NCBI RefSeq assembly: GCF_001677885.1 | Contig: NZ_LOCQ01000055.1 | Coordinates: 1-64,000, forward strand | Length of the DNA: 64,000 bases | Source of the DNA: Janthinobacterium psychrotolerans | GTDB lineage: Bacteria > Pseudomonadota > Gammaproteobacteria > Burkholderiales > Burkholderiaceae_D | Direction of reading: 5' to 3' | Part shown: in pieces, positions 36,544 to 45,550 of the stretch | Position numbering within the stretch: the stretch's first letter is position 1 | Layout: each line of letters opens with the position of its first letter | The notes under the pieces: generated by a model | Told to the model about the DNA's origin: nothing | Database searches by the model: none | The model's input: the letters and a program-made list of their open reading frames with translations, nothing else | Position numbers and translations under genes: made by a program

Positions 36544-38253
36544 TTACATTTTGCTTGGCGCGGATACGCCAATCAGGGCCAGGCCGTTGCGCAGCACCTG
36601 GCGCGCGGCCAGTACCAGCGCCAGGCGGGCCATTTTCACGGCCTCGTCCTCGACCAGCACTTTTTCCGCGAAATAAAAGCTGTGCAGGTTGGCGGCCAGG
36701 TCGCGCAGGTAGAACGCCACCTGGTGCGGTCCCAGTTCGGCTTGCGCGCGCGCCAGCATTTCCGGGTAGGCCGCCAGGGTCGCCAGCAAGGTCGCTTCGG
36801 TCGGCGCCGTCAATGCCGACAAATCGGCGCCGGCGATGGTGGCTTCGTCGCCACCCCAGTTTTCCAGGATGCGGCAGATGCGCGCATGCGCGTACTGCAC
36901 ATAATAGACCGGGTTTTCATCGGTGGTCTTCAGCGCCACGTCGACGTCGAACACGAACTCGGTATCGGCCTTGCGCGAGATCAGGAAGAAACGCACGGCG
37001 TCGCGGCCCTTGTCGATATCGCCGCCGCCCGACCATTCGATCAGGTCGCGCACCGTGACGTAGGAGCCGGCGCGTTTCGAGATCTTGACCTCTTCGCCGT
37101 CCTTCATGACGGTGACCATCTTGTGCAGCACGTAGTCGGGGTAGCCTTGCGGGATGCCCATGTCGAGCGCCTGCAGGCCGGCGCGCACGCGCGCGATGGT
37201 GCCGTGGTGATCGCTGCCCTGGATATTGATCGCCTGCACGAAACCGCGCTGCCATTTCACCAGGTGGTAGGCCACGTCCGGCACGAAGTAGGTGTAGGTG
37301 CCGTCGCTCTTGCGCATCACGCGGTCCTTGTCGTCCGCGTAGTCGGTGGTGCGCAGCCACAGCGCGCCGTCCTGTTCGTAGGTGTGGCCGGCCTTGACCA
37401 GGGTTTCGACGGCGCGGTTGACCTTGCCGTCCTGGTACAGCGACGATTCGAGGTAGTAATTGTCGAACTTCACGCCAAAGGCCTGCAGGTCGATGTCCTG
37501 CTCGTTGCGCAGGTACGTCACGGCAAACGGGCGGATCGAATCGATGTCCTCGATGTCGCCATTCGCGGTGGCAGGCATGCCATCGCTGGCCGAGACGGTT
37601 TTGCCGGCCTTGAATTCCGCCGCGATTTCACTGATGTAGTCGCCGTTGTAGGCCGACTCGGGCCATTCGGCGTCGCCGGGCTTGTAGCCGCGCGCGCGCG
37701 CCTGCACCGAATTGGCCAGGGTCTGGATCTGCACGCCGGCGTCGTTGTAGTAGAACTCGCGCGTCACCTGATAGCCTTGCGCGTCGAACAGCGACGACAG
37801 GGCGTCGCCCAGCGCCGCCTGGCGGCCGTGGCCCACGTGCAGGGGACCGGTCGGGTTGGCCGAGACGAATTCCAGGATCACCTGCTTGCCGGCGCCCGCC
37901 GTGCTGCGGCCATAATGGGCGCCTTCGCTCAAAATAGTATTGACCACCGCCTGCTTGGCGGCGTTCGACACACGCACATTGATGAAGCCGGGGCCGGCGA
38001 TGTCCACCGCCTCGATCAGGCCCTTGCCGGCCGGGTTGGCCAGCACGGCCGTGACGATGGTCTGCGCCAGTTCGCGCGGGTTTTGCTTGAGCTGCTTGGC
38101 CAGCTGCATGGCGATATTGCAGGCGATGTCGCCGTGCGATGCGTCGCGTGGTCGCTCCAGCACCACGGACGGCGTCAGCGACGTGCCGGCCAGGACGGGA
38201 GTGAGGGCGGCCTGGAACAGGGCGATGATTTCTTGTTTCTGTTGGGCGAGCAT
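36544..38253 (-). CDS. argS: Arginyl-tRNA synthetase
   Basis: A 569-residue class I synthetase. The HIGH-type motif is in [20 protein letters not shown], the KMSKS position reads KISKRAGS, and the N-terminal Add-1 domain and C-terminal anticodon-binding helical domain (DALRMSR-like end, here [20 protein letters not shown]) are both present. Length is normal. It starts the minus-strand run argS, SPOR, dsbA, SDR, birA, coaX, SPOR. Confidence 0.97.
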   Translation of the reverse strand: MLAQQKQEIIALFQAALTPVLAGTSLTPSVVLERPRDASHGDIACNIAMQLAKQLKQNPRELAQTIVTAVLANPAGKGLIEAVDIAGPGFINVRVSNAAKQAVVNTILSEGAHYGRSTAGAGKQVILEFVSANPTGPLHVGHGRQAALGDALSSLFDAQGYQVTREFYYNDAGVQIQTLANSVQARARGYKPGDAEWPESAYNGDYISEIAAEFKAGKTVSASDGMPATANGDIEDIDSIRPFAVTYLRNEQDIDLQAFGVKFDNYYLESSLYQDGKVNRAVETLVKAGHTYEQDGALWLRTTDYADDKDRVMRKSDGTYTYFVPDVAYHLVKWQRGFVQAINIQGSDHHGTIARVRAGLQALDMGIPQGYPDYVLHKMVTVMKDGEEVKISKRAGSYVTVRDLIEWSGGGDIDKGRDAVRFFLISRKADTEFVFDVDVALKTTDENPVYYVQYAHARICRILENWGGDEATIAGADLSALTAPTEATLLATLAAYPEMLARAQAELGPHQVAFYLRDLAANLHSFYFAEKVLVEDEAVKMARLALVLAARQVLRNGLALIGVSAPSKM

Positions 38254-38583
38254 GAGCAGGATGGCGGCGAAACCGCGTTAAGATTGAACAGGATGGACCA
38301 GAATGCAAAACGGACGACGGTCGATGCCGTCGCCCGGACTGCGGTAATTATACTGGTTTGCCGGCGGGAACAATACGCCGCAGGGCAGGGGAGCGTCGTG
38401 TTCATTGGTGCATGAAAACATCAACCTGGCCAGTTCCAGTTATATATATGCACTTTTTTACAGCGAATTGCCCGGATCGTTGCAATCGATTGGTGCAGAG
38501 GCCCGGACAAACGCTACAATCGTCCCTTTATGATGACGCGCGACCGTGAGGTTTCCGCCGCGCGCAGCCACACCGGATAATTT
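38254..38583. promoter_or_regulatory. Divergent control region between argS and rsmB
   Basis: About 330 bases without a supported gene. On the minus strand a perfect TATAAT (38352 to 38347) with TTGTTC 15 bases upstream is a possible argS promoter, although the spacer is short. On the plus strand TACAAT at 38515-38520 has TTGGTG 19 bases upstream, a possible rsmB promoter with a long spacer. An AT-rich stretch (TTATATATATGCACTTTTTT) lies between. Confidence 0.4.
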
Positions 38584-40017
38584 ATGAACAAGCGCCCCAC
38601 GCTGAAACTGACACCCAGGCCAGCGCCTGCCGCCGCGTCCGCCGCCTCGCCGGTAGCCGCAAAATTGCGTCCCAGCTACCATCCCGACGTCAAACCGGTG
38701 CTGCAACCGGGCTTCCAGCCCGACCTGCGCGCCGACTCGCTGGCTTTTTGCCTGCTGGGCGCGGCCAATGCCGTGGCCCAGGTGCGCAGCGGCACGGCCC
38801 TGCCGCAGGCGCTGGCCAAGGTATTCACGCAATCGAACGCCAGCGCGCAGGCGCGCGGCGCGATCCAGGATATTTCCTATCGCACCATGCGCCAGCTGGG
38901 CCGCAGCGACACCCTGGTCGGCCTGATGACCTCCAAGGCGCCCGAACCGCCGATGCTGGCCGCGCTGCTGTGCTGCGCGCTGTCCTTGATGTCGCCGGAA
39001 CCGGGCGAGCAGCCGTATGAGGAATTCACGGTGGTCGACCAGGCCGTCACGGTAGCCACCTCGCACCCGGACCTGGCGCACGCCAAGGGCATGGTCAACG
39101 CCGTGCTGCGCCGTTTCCTGCGCGAACGCAAGGTATTGCTGGCAGCGGCCCTGCAGCAGCCGCTGGCGCAATGGAATTATCCGCAGTGGTGGATCGACGC
39201 GCTGCGCGTGGCCTATCCGCGCGACTGGCAGGCCATTTTAACGGCCGGCAACGCCGTGCCGCCGTTGACCCTGCGCGTGAACCGCCGCAAGAGCACGGTG
39301 GAAGCGTATCTGGCGCTATTGCAGGACGCCGGCATCGCCGCGCGCCAGGTCGGGCCGTTTGCCGTGCGCCTGGACAAGCCGATCGGCGTGGCCTTGATCC
39401 CCGGCTTCGAGCAGGGCGTGGTCTCGGTGCAGGACGCCGGCGCGCAGCTGGCCGCGCCGCTGCTCGACTTGCAGGACGGCATGCGCGTGCTCGACGCCTG
39501 CGCCGCGCCCGGCGGCAAGACCTGCCATATCCTGGAACTGGCCGACGTGCACGTCACTGCCATCGACGCCGACGCCAAGCGCTTGCCGCGCATCGCCGAA
39601 AACCTCGAGCGCCTGGGCCTGGACGCCACCTTGAAGGCGCAGGACGCGCAATCGAACGCCTGGTGGGACGGCCAGCAGTACGACCGCATCCTGGCCGACG
39701 TGCCGTGCACGGCCTCGGGCATCGTGCGCCGCCACCCGGACATCCGCTGGCTGCGCCGCAAGGGCGACGCCTTGCAACTTGCAACACTTTCCTCGAAAAT
39801 TCTGGACAATCTGTGGCAGATGCTGCGCCCCGATGGTAAATTGTTGTTCGTGACTTGTTCGTTGTGGCCGCAAGAGTCCGAAGCACAAGCGGCAGCATTT
39901 GCGGTGCGCAATAACGCGACCCGTTTGACAGCCCCTGGCCAGCTGTTGCCGACCGGCAGCGCGGAACAGGACCATGACGGTTTGTTCTATGCGCTATTTC
40001 AAAAAAATGCGGCTTGA
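38584..40017 (+). CDS. rsmB: RsmB/NOP-family 16S rRNA (cytosine-5) methyltransferase
   Basis: A 477-residue enzyme that methylates a cytosine of 16S rRNA (C967 in E. coli). It has about 40 Ala/Pro-rich residues at the start, an NusB-like RNA-binding domain (about 60-180) and a C-terminal SAM domain with DACAAPGGKTCHILEL, the ADVPCTASG motif and the catalytic Cys in VTCSLWPQE. It precedes a DUF4390 gene and a histidine kinase gene; in related genomes this block is conserved. Confidence 0.95.
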   Translation: MNKRPTLKLTPRPAPAAASAASPVAAKLRPSYHPDVKPVLQPGFQPDLRADSLAFCLLGAANAVAQVRSGTALPQALAKVFTQSNASAQARGAIQDISYRTMRQLGRSDTLVGLMTSKAPEPPMLAALLCCALSLMSPEPGEQPYEEFTVVDQAVTVATSHPDLAHAKGMVNAVLRRFLRERKVLLAAALQQPLAQWNYPQWWIDALRVAYPRDWQAILTAGNAVPPLTLRVNRRKSTVEAYLALLQDAGIAARQVGPFAVRLDKPIGVALIPGFEQGVVSVQDAGAQLAAPLLDLQDGMRVLDACAAPGGKTCHILELADVHVTAIDADAKRLPRIAENLERLGLDATLKAQDAQSNAWWDGQQYDRILADVPCTASGIVRRHPDIRWLRRKGDALQLATLSSKILDNLWQMLRPDGKLLFVTCSLWPQESEAQAAAFAVRNNATRLTAPGQLLPTGSAEQDHDGLFYALFQKNAA

Positions 40018-40060
40018 GCGCTACCTCGCCCCTTTTTCCACGGATACGACCGGCACGCTT

Positions 40061-40615
40061 GTGACATTTTTCCGCCTCCTGACCCTGCTGCTGATGCTGG
40101 CATGCCTGACGCCCCGCGCGCACGCCGCCGATGTGGTCGAGATCACGCGCGCGTATATCGAGGCGAGCGACGAGGGCTACAAGCTGGCGGCCAGTTATTC
40201 CTTCGACCTCAATCACGACCTCGACGACGCCGTGCAGCATGGCGTGCCGCTGTTTTTCACCACCGAAATCGAACTGACCCGGCCGCGCTGGTACTGGTTC
40301 GATGAAAAAGCCATTGTTGCGCGCCAGACCAGCCGGCTGTCGTACAACGTGCTCACGCGCCAGTATCACGTGTCGCTGGGCGGCCTGCAGCAAAGCTTTG
40401 CCTCGCTCGACGATGCGCTGTTCCTGATCCGGCGGCCCAGCCGCTGGCTGGTGGCGGCGCGCGGCGCGCTGAAAGTGGGGCAGACCTATAACGTCACCTT
40501 GCGCATGGGCATGGACCGCGACTACCTGCCCAAGCCGATCCAGGTCAACGCCTTCAACAACAGCGACTGGCGCCTGGCTTCGAACAAAAAAACCTTCTTG
40601 TATACGGCGGAGTAG
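40061..40615 (+). CDS. DUF4390 domain-containing exported protein
   Basis: A 184-residue protein with a signal peptide (about 1-22, LTPRAHA-ADVV) followed by the DUF4390 domain: YKLAASYSFDLNHDLDDAVQHGVPLFFTTEIEL and WRLASNKKTFLYTAE. The function is unknown. The start is uncertain; GTG at 40061 gives a clean signal peptide, but ATG codons at 39992 and 40007, inside the end of rsmB, are also open. The TAG stop overlaps the GTG start of the kinase gene, so the protein may belong to the NtrY-like signalling unit, perhaps on its periplasmic side. Confidence 0.85.
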   Translation: MTFFRLLTLLLMLACLTPRAHAADVVEITRAYIEASDEGYKLAASYSFDLNHDLDDAVQHGVPLFFTTEIELTRPRWYWFDEKAIVARQTSRLSYNVLTRQYHVSLGGLQQSFASLDDALFLIRRPSRWLVAARGALKVGQTYNVTLRMGMDRDYLPKPIQVNAFNNSDWRLASNKKTFLYTAE

Positions 40616-42906
40616 TGACCCAGGCATTGCGCTATCTGCTGGTGGTGGGCGGCGGCATCGTCAGCATCCTGTTGTTCCTGCTGGCGTCGGCGTCCGACAA
40701 TACCGGCTTCTTCGACCGCTATTACACCTGGCTGCTGGGCCTGAACGCGGCCGTCGCCGTGTCGCTGCTGGCGCTGGTCGGCATTTCGCTGGCGCGCCTG
40801 TATGCGCGCTACAAGAGCGGCAAGTTCGGCTCGAAGCTGATGATGCGCCTGGTGATGCTGTTTGCCGCCGTCGGCATCCTGCCCGGCCTGGTGATCTTTC
40901 TCGTTTCCGTGCAGTTTGTCTCGCACTCGATCGAATCGTGGTTCAACGTCAAGATCGAAGCGGCGCTCGAGTCCGGCCTGGAACTGGGCCGCGCCGGCCT
41001 CGATGCGGCGCTGGTCGAACTCGACCAGCGTGGCAAGAAGGCCGTCAACGAATTGCGCAGCGACCCGGTGACCGGCCCGGCGGTGCTGACCAGCTTGCTG
41101 CGCGAAGAGGGCATGCAGAGCGTGATGGTGGTCAGCGGCGATGGCGTGCTGCTGGCCAGCGCCGGCCCGCACAGCGGCGCCGACCTGCCGACGGCGGCCA
41201 TGCTGGCGCAGGCCGCCACCCCGGCCGGCTATGCCTCGGCCGAAGGCGGCGCCGAATTGCATGACGACAGCATGGAGTCGGGCGGTGGCGGCACGCGCGC
41301 CGGGCCGTCGTCATCGTCGTCGTCGCTGGACGCGGCCGCCAGCCTGCGCCTGCGCGTGCTGGTGGCAGTGCCGGGGCCGTCCGTCTCGCCGCGCTATCTG
41401 CAGCTGCTCAAGTCGGTGCCGCCCAAGCTGGCCACCAATGGCGAGATGCTGCGCGCCGCCTACAGCGAATACAAGGAACGCTTTGTCGCGCGCGTGGGCC
41501 TGCGCAAGATGTACATGGAAATTCTCACCTTGACCTTGCTGCTGGCCATTTTCGGCGCCATCGGCAGCGCCTTCCTGATCGCCAGCAACCTGGCCCAGCC
41601 GCTGCTGCTGCTGGCCGAAGGCACGCAGGCAGTGGCCCAGGGCGACTTGTCGCCGCGCCCCATCGTCGCCTCGCGCGATGAACTCGGCACCCTGACGCAG
41701 TCGTTCAATATCATGACGCGCCAGTTGCTCGACGCGCGCACGGCGGTCGAAAGCAACCGCGCCGCCCTGCAAAACGCCAAGGCCCACCTCGAATCGGTGC
41801 TGGCCAATATGTCGGCCGGCGTGATGGTGCTCGATGGCGACTTCAAGCTCGTCACCTGCAATGAATCGGTCGAGCGCATCTTGCAGCACGCGGGGGTGAC
41901 CATGGTGGGCCAGCCCCTGACCGGCATTTCCGGCATTGAAGAGTTTGGCACGGCCATCGTCAGCGCCTTTTCGGCGCAGAGCGCGCAATCGGCGTCGGGG
42001 CGCAATGCGCAGCGCCTGCACTGGCAGCGCCAGATCGAAATTCCGCGCCGCCTGGGCAGCAGCGCCGATGAGCACGACATCACCTTGCTGGCGCGCGGTT
42101 CGCGCCTGCCGCTCGAATCGGGCAGCGGCTACATCGTCGTGTTCGATGATATATCCGACGTCATCTCGGCCCAGCGTTCGATCGCCTGGGGCGAGGTGGC
42201 GCGCCGCCTGGCGCATGAGATCAAGAACCCGCTCACGCCGATCCAGTTGTCGGCCGAGCGCCTGCAGATGAAGCTCGAAGGCAAGCTGGAGCAGGCTGAC
42301 GCCGACCTGCTGGGCCGCGCCACCGGCACCATCGTCAAGCAGGTCGACGCCATGAAGCGCATGGTGGACGACTTCCGCGACTACGCGCGCACGCCGCCGG
42401 CGGTGCTCACGCCACTGCGCCTGAACGAGCTGATCGAGGAGATACTGCAGCTCTATCTCGGTGGCGACGACGGCGACATCATCCACCCGCTGCTGGCGCC
42501 CAATTTGCCGATGGTGATGGGCGATCCGACCCAGTTGCGCCAGGTCATCCACAACCTGCTGCAAAATGCACAGGACGCCATGGCCGATTTGCCGGAGGGC
42601 ACTCCCCATCCCCGCATTGACGTACGCACCGAAGCAATTCATTATCGCAGTGCGGACGGTGGCGTGAATGTCGCCGTGCGCATGGCCATCACCGATAACG
42701 GCCCCGGTTTCGCACCGAAAATCCTGGCGCGTGCGTTCGAACCGTATGTCACCTCCAAGGCGCGCGGCACCGGCCTGGGCCTGGCGATGGTGAAGAAAAT
42801 CATCGATGAGCACGGCGGGCGCATCGATATCGAGAACCGCGTCGACAGCAGTGGCGCTTCGGTCGTCATTTTGCTGTTAAAGTTAGCTCCCGGCGTAATC
42901 GCCTAG
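40615..42906 (+). CDS. NtrY-like membrane sensor histidine kinase
   Basis: A 763-residue kinase with four N-terminal hydrophobic segments, a periplasmic loop, HAMP (after about residue 325), PAS (about 385-500), and a catalytic core with phospho-accepting His534 in LAHEIKNPLTPIQLSAERL, the NtrY signature, then N-box NLLQNAQDAM and G-box DNGPGFAP and GTGLGLAMV. The loop contains a low-complexity Gly/Ser run near residues 222-238. The GTG start overlaps the previous stop. It is followed by a response regulator gene whose end resembles NtrX, so the two are the probable cognate pair. Confidence 0.93.
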   Translation: MTQALRYLLVVGGGIVSILLFLLASASDNTGFFDRYYTWLLGLNAAVAVSLLALVGISLARLYARYKSGKFGSKLMMRLVMLFAAVGILPGLVIFLVSVQFVSHSIESWFNVKIEAALESGLELGRAGLDAALVELDQRGKKAVNELRSDPVTGPAVLTSLLREEGMQSVMVVSGDGVLLASAGPHSGADLPTAAMLAQAATPAGYASAEGGAELHDDSMESGGGGTRAGPSSSSSSLDAAASLRLRVLVAVPGPSVSPRYLQLLKSVPPKLATNGEMLRAAYSEYKERFVARVGLRKMYMEILTLTLLLAIFGAIGSAFLIASNLAQPLLLLAEGTQAVAQGDLSPRPIVASRDELGTLTQSFNIMTRQLLDARTAVESNRAALQNAKAHLESVLANMSAGVMVLDGDFKLVTCNESVERILQHAGVTMVGQPLTGISGIEEFGTAIVSAFSAQSAQSASGRNAQRLHWQRQIEIPRRLGSSADEHDITLLARGSRLPLESGSGYIVVFDDISDVISAQRSIAWGEVARRLAHEIKNPLTPIQLSAERLQMKLEGKLEQADADLLGRATGTIVKQVDAMKRMVDDFRDYARTPPAVLTPLRLNELIEEILQLYLGGDDGDIIHPLLAPNLPMVMGDPTQLRQVIHNLLQNAQDAMADLPEGTPHPRIDVRTEAIHYRSADGGVNVAVRMAITDNGPGFAPKILARAFEPYVTSKARGTGLGLAMVKKIIDEHGGRIDIENRVDSSGASVVILLLKLAPGVIA

Positions 42907-43020
42907 TATTTAGTTGGCGAAAGCGTCTGGTTTAGTATTTAAAACACTAATAAAATCATAGTTGTCCGCCGTGTGCCGTTTGGGCGCCCGGGGCGGCGAA
43001 ATGAGGAAGGCAAGACACGA

Positions 43021-43740
43021 ATGGCAAACATACTCGTAGTGGATGATGAAATGGGTATCCGTGAGTTGCTCTCGGAGATACTGGGCGACGAAGGCCATGC
43101 AATCCAGCTGGCTGAAAATGCGCAGCAGGCGCGCGAAGCCCGCGCCGCCGGCGCGCCTGACCTGGTGCTGCTGGACATCTGGATGCCCGATACCGACGGC
43201 GTGACCCTGCTCAAGGAGTGGCAGCGCGATGGCTTGCTGACCATGCCGGTGATCATGATGTCGGGCCACGCCACGATCGATACGGCGGTCGAAGCGACGC
43301 GCATCGGTGCGCTCAACTTCCTGGAAAAACCGATCGCCCTGCAAAAACTGTTGAAGGCCGTGCAGCAGGGGCTGACGCGCGCCCAGGAAACCGCGCGGGC
43401 ACCAGCGGCCGCACCGCGTCCGGTGGCGCCCGCGCCGGTTGAAGAAAGCAGCCATCTGGTGCCGAGCTTTGGCGGCAGCGCGCCGCAGCAGATGATGGTG
43501 CGCCCCGGCATCGCCGCGCCGGTCCAGGCCGAAGGCCATGGCTACAACCTGTCGTTCGACCTGCCGCTGCGCGAGGCGCGCGACGCCTTCGAGCGCATGT
43601 ATTTCGAGCACCACCTGGGCCGCGAAGGCGGCAGCATGACCCGCGTGGCGGAAAAGACGGGGCTCGAACGCACCCATCTTTACCGCAAGCTCAAGCAATT
43701 GGGCGTGGAGCCGGGCAAGCTGGCCAAGAAAAACCTGTGA
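43021..43740 (+). CDS. Response regulator, NtrX-like but without AAA+ domain
   Basis: A 239-residue regulator. The receiver domain has Asp8/Asp9, phospho-acceptor Asp52 in LVLLDIWMP, Ser81 and Lys103. Residues about 125-180 are a Pro/Ala-rich linker, and the end is a Fis-type helix-turn-helix: LPLREARDAFERMYFEHHLGR and MTRVAEKTGLERTHLYRKLKQLG. That C-terminus is like NtrX, yet the sigma-54-interacting AAA+ domain (GAFTGA, Walker motifs) that should lie between is absent. It probably binds DNA without driving sigma-54. The kinase gene ends about 115 bases upstream, and the next gene overlaps its stop. Confidence 0.93.
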   Translation: MANILVVDDEMGIRELLSEILGDEGHAIQLAENAQQAREARAAGAPDLVLLDIWMPDTDGVTLLKEWQRDGLLTMPVIMMSGHATIDTAVEATRIGALNFLEKPIALQKLLKAVQQGLTRAQETARAPAAAPRPVAPAPVEESSHLVPSFGGSAPQQMMVRPGIAAPVQAEGHGYNLSFDLPLREARDAFERMYFEHHLGREGGSMTRVAEKTGLERTHLYRKLKQLGVEPGKLAKKNL

Positions 43741-44135
43741 CCGCAGTGGCGCGGCCGTTGACGCCGCTGACCCTGGTCAGCGGCGGCCGCGCCAGCGAAC
43801 GCGAGGCCGCCATCGCGCAAGCCTTGCCGCCGCGGCAGCCGAATGCCGTGATCCTCGAAGGCTTGGCTGACGGCAACGCCATCCTGGCCGATCTGGCCGA
43901 ACACCTTTCCCCTCCCGCCTCCCTGCAAGTGCTGCGCATCGCGCCCGGTTGCCTGTGCTGCAGCGGCAATCTCGTATTGCGTGTAACATTGAATCGTCTT
44001 CTGCGCCATCCGCCCGCCCATCTGTTCATCAGCCTGGCCGACGCCACGCATATCGAACAGCTGCGCAGCTGGCTGTGCGCCAGTCCCTATGATGCCTGGC
44101 TGGCGCTGGAGCCTGAGCTGATTGTTACTCCTTGA
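43737..44135 (+). CDS. CobW/COG0523-like protein lacking the P-loop
   Basis: A 132-residue protein. The stretch RIAPGCLCCSGNLVLRVTLNRLLRHPPAHLFIS resembles the CobW/COG0523 GTPase region around its metal-binding CxCC motif. The usual GTP-binding loop at the start is absent: TLVSGGRASEREAAI stands where GxxGxGKT should be, and the C-terminal domain of CobW is missing. It may be a shrunken metal-binding relative. The GTG start overlaps the stop of the response regulator by four bases (GTGA), so it is coupled to that gene. Confidence 0.75.
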   Translation: MTAVARPLTPLTLVSGGRASEREAAIAQALPPRQPNAVILEGLADGNAILADLAEHLSPPASLQVLRIAPGCLCCSGNLVLRVTLNRLLRHPPAHLFISLADATHIEQLRSWLCASPYDAWLALEPELIVTP

Positions 44136-44252
44136 AGCGTTGTTGCCGTAGACGTCCTGATCGCAGTTTGCATCTCGTTACAACTACTTTCCCTGCAGAG
44201 CGGGATCGCGCTTGAAATGACATGGCCTGGTCCCCACCTCTGTTCTGAAACC

Positions 44253-44269
44253 GCAGGAGTTCCTCCTGC
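44253..44269 (+). promoter_or_regulatory. Hairpin just before the DUF3567 ribosome site
   Basis: GCAGGAG and CTCCTGC form a perfect 7-bp stem with a 3-base loop, about 5 bases before the GCGAAGG Shine-Dalgarno of the next gene. It could influence translation start. The remaining gap (44136-44252) shows nothing recognisable. Confidence 0.3.
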
Positions 44270-44287
44270 TTGAGCGAAGGACGCACA

Positions 44288-44545
44288 ATGAACCTGATCT
44301 ATAACAGCGAGCAATATAGCGTCGTCGAATTCGGCGCCGATGGCAATCTCGAAGCGCTGCGCTTTGGCGGTTACGAAATCGTCGACAAGGGTGGCAAGCG
44401 CGAAACCTTTATCGCCGGGGTGCTGGCGCAACATTTCCGGCGCGATGTCAGCGAACTGATCGCCAGCGAGCCAAGCATGGAAGAGATCGATGAGTTTCTC
44501 GGCAGCTACGACTCCCTGATGAGCCAGCCCGTGCTGCTGCATTGA
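44288..44545 (+). CDS. DUF3567 domain-containing protein
   Basis: An 85-residue soluble protein recognised as DUF3567, a small family of Burkholderiales with unknown function. It starts MNLIYNSEQYSVVEFGADGN and has FGGYEIVDKGGKRETFIAGVLAQHFRRDVSELI in the middle, followed by an acidic helix. An upstream in-frame start six codons earlier is less likely because GCGAAGG fits the chosen ATG. No partner genes are evident. Confidence 0.9.
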   Translation: MNLIYNSEQYSVVEFGADGNLEALRFGGYEIVDKGGKRETFIAGVLAQHFRRDVSELIASEPSMEEIDEFLGSYDSLMSQPVLLH

Positions 44546-44632
44546 TGCCCGGCGGTATGGTGGCGCAAGCCGCCATACCCATTCCCCTGACGGCATGGTA
44601 AGGTGGCCGGGTTACCTTGCCGCAAACTTATC

Positions 44633-45412
44633 ATGTGCCAACTTCTCGGAATGAATTGCAATGTCCCCACCGACATTGTGTTTAGCTTTACCGGCTTCGC
44701 CATGCGCGGCGGCCAGACCGATACCCACCACGACGGCTGGGGCATCGCCTTTTTCGAAGGTGCCGGCGTGCGCCATTTCGTCGATCACCAGGCGGCCATC
44801 GCCTCGCCGGTGGCCGAACTGATCAAACGCTATCCGATCAAGTCGCGCAATGTGATTGCGCATATCCGCAAGGCCACGCAAGGCCAGGTGGCGCTGGAGA
44901 ACTGCCATCCTTTCGTGCGCGAACTGTGGGGCCGCTACTGGGTGTTTGCCCATAATGGCGACCTGAAGGAATTCAATCCCGTGCTGAGCGGCAGCTATCG
45001 TCCGGTCGGCTGCACCGACAGCGAGCGGGCCTTCTGCTACCTGCTGCAGGAGCTGCATGCACGCTTCGGCGACGCGCCGCCAGGCTTGCCGCAGCTGCAT
45101 CTGGCGCTGGCCGAGCTGCTGCCTGCCATCGCCGCCCACGGCACCTTCAACATGATGCTGTTGAGCGGCGAGGCGCTGTTTGCCCATTGCTCGACCAGTT
45201 TGCATTATCTGGTGCGACAGCATCCGTTCCCAACTGCTAAACTGTCCGACGAAGACCTCAGCGTGGACTTTTCCCAGGTCACCACGCCGCAGGACCGGGT
45301 GGCCGTGATCGTCACGCAGCCGCTGACAACCAACGAACAATGGACGGCGTTCGCGCCTGGTGAGTTGAAGTTGTTTGTCGACGGTGCGGTACAAGAAGCG
45401 CCGGCCACTTGA
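44633..45412 (+). CDS. Class II glutamine amidotransferase (YafJ-like)
   Basis: A 259-residue protein of the Ntn glutamine amidotransferase class. Cys2 in MCQLLGMN becomes the N-terminal nucleophile after Met removal. Other family segments are FAMRGGQTDTHHDGWGIAFFEG and VIAHIRKATQGQVALENCHPF, and YWVFAHNGDL. It has no synthase domain, so the acceptor of the ammonia is unknown; relatives such as YafJ and EgtC hydrolyse gamma-glutamyl groups. No adjacent gene hints at a pathway. Confidence 0.92.
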   Translation: MCQLLGMNCNVPTDIVFSFTGFAMRGGQTDTHHDGWGIAFFEGAGVRHFVDHQAAIASPVAELIKRYPIKSRNVIAHIRKATQGQVALENCHPFVRELWGRYWVFAHNGDLKEFNPVLSGSYRPVGCTDSERAFCYLLQELHARFGDAPPGLPQLHLALAELLPAIAAHGTFNMMLLSGEALFAHCSTSLHYLVRQHPFPTAKLSDEDLSVDFSQVTTPQDRVAVIVTQPLTTNEQWTAFAPGELKLFVDGAVQEAPAT

Positions 45413-45550
45413 TTTGTTGACGACAATAGCGTGCAATGCTGCCAAAATAGCCAACAGCGTGGGCAGAATTGATTTAGAGTATAGTCAATAGTGAACCATG
45501 ACGCAGGCGTGGCGCCGCCAGTGTCACTCGACGTGATTGATGAAGATTTA

